From: Arthrobacter sp. Bz4
Lineage (GTDB): Bacteria > Actinomycetota > Actinomycetes > Actinomycetales > Micrococcaceae
Length of the DNA: 64,000 bases
Assembly (NCBI RefSeq): GCF_003075455.1
Contig: NZ_QDAE01000003.1
Location: 62,001-126,000 of the forward strand
Direction: 5' to 3'
In this document: one piece after another, positions 63,627 through 64,000 of the stretch
Layout: each line of letters opens with the position of its first letter
How positions within the stretch are numbered: position 1 is the first letter of the stretch
Notes under the pieces: model-generated
What the model was told of the DNA's origin: nothing
Seen by the model: only the letters and a program-made list of their open reading frames with translations
Database searches by the model: none
Position numbers and translations under genes: made by a program

Positions 63627-64000
63627 TTATGGCCGGCGGTCGAAGATGAGCTGTTGCACATCGAGGTAACCGGACTGAAAACCGGCCCTCGAATAGCACA
63701 GGTAGAACTGCCACATCCGCTGGAAGACCTGGTCAAAGCCCAGCTCCGAGACGTCATCGGTGTGGGCAAGGAACCGCTCTTCCCACAGCCGAAGGGTCTG
63801 CGCGTAGTGGTCGCCCATGGAGAGCCGCTCCCGTACCCGAAGGCTGGTGTAGCGGTCGGTGATGTCCTCGATCGCCCGCACCGATGGGATGAAGCCTCCG
63901 GGGAAGATGTACTTGTGGATCCAGGTGTAGGACCGGCGGGTCACCATCATCCGCTCGTGCGGCATGGTGATCGCCTGAATAGCCACCCGGCCGTCCGGGG
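63627..64000 (-). CDS. Second cyclopropane-fatty-acid synthase-like protein (5' part beyond window)
   Basis: The visible 124 codons are the C-terminal part of a cyclopropane synthase family protein: PDGRVAIQAITMPHERMM, YTWIHKYIFPGGFIPS, LRLWEERFLAHTDDVSE and MWQFYLCYSRAGFQSGYLDV. The last block is the bicarbonate/lipid pocket region of CFA synthases. Upstream sequence would extend past 64000. Two consecutive family members are common in Micrococcaceae operons with an FAD oxidoreductase and a DUF1365 gene. Confidence 0.88.
   Translation of the reverse strand, partial: PDGRVAIQAITMPHERMMVTRRSYTWIHKYIFPGGFIPSVRAIEDITDRYTSLRVRERLSMGDHYAQTLRLWEERFLAHTDDVSELGFDQVFQRMWQFYLCYSRAGFQSGYLDVQQLIFDRRP

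Overview
The window is high-GC, gene-dense chromosomal DNA from an actinomycete, most likely a Micrococcaceae member close to Arthrobacter. The evidence is mycothiol biochemistry (mycoredoxin, S-(hydroxymethyl)mycothiol dehydrogenase), two DUF222/HNH (13E12-type) proteins, a class Ib ribonucleotide reductase set, the secD-yajC-ruvBAC-yebC-pdxT order, many GTG starts and ATGA/TGATG overlaps, and several promoters that place the start codon at or near +1. No rRNA, tRNA, CRISPR array, prophage or insertion sequence was seen. The assignment rests on gene content, not on a database search.

1-22 kb is mostly core genome: protein export (secD, yajC), Holliday-junction resolution (ruvB, ruvA, ruvC), yebC, vitamin B6 synthesis (pdxT and, 6 kb away, pdxS), lipid II amidation (murT-gatD), a CapA-like lipoprotein, a frameshifted M3 peptidase, a GNAT protein, PI-phosphate synthase, a HIT protein and thrS. 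Then come a VOC protein, mycoredoxin, a DUF222/HNH protein, a truncated secreted-protein remnant and a mycothiol-dependent formaldehyde detoxification pair.

22-35 kb is accessory. A 1291-residue Pls/PosA-type synthetase (adenylation, carrier, then membrane segments and three hexapeptide-repeat domains) is translationally coupled to an M1 peptidase. By hand alignment its substrate code is D-A-E-S-I-G-T-V-V, close to lysine codes, so a cationic homopoly(amino acid) is predicted. Next come an aldo/keto reductase, a thioesterase, an AlkD-like protein, two coupled CNNM/CBS transport proteins behind a possible attenuator leader, an ECF sigma factor coupled to a GAF protein, and an isolated CstR-type repressor with a candidate operator.

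35-40 kb holds a three-gene operon (MatC-like carrier, class III CoA-transferase, fused AccD-AccA-like carboxyltransferase) divergent from a GntR regulator. It looks like a malonate-type dicarboxylate pathway built from unusual parts.

40-50 kb contains a universal stress protein, a flavin-binding PNPOx-like protein, PEP synthase, a GyrI-like protein, an ABC-2 exporter, two small membrane proteins and PfkB. Five promoters there carry a 14-bp DosR/DevR-like box whose first base is always 37 bp from a -10 hexamer with A at position 2 and T at position 6. This suggests a hypoxia/NO dormancy mini-regulon.

50-64 kb has a LexA-boxed DUF222/HNH gene, a second AlkD-like gene, gene remnants, a flavodoxin, a glycosyltransferase, a TetR-controlled DUF4386/dehydrogenase unit, and nrdHIEF. 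The nrd operon sits behind NrdR boxes, DnaA-box-like motifs and a 17-bp tandem repeat array. Two cyclopropane-fatty-acid synthase-like genes close the window, the last one cut by the edge.
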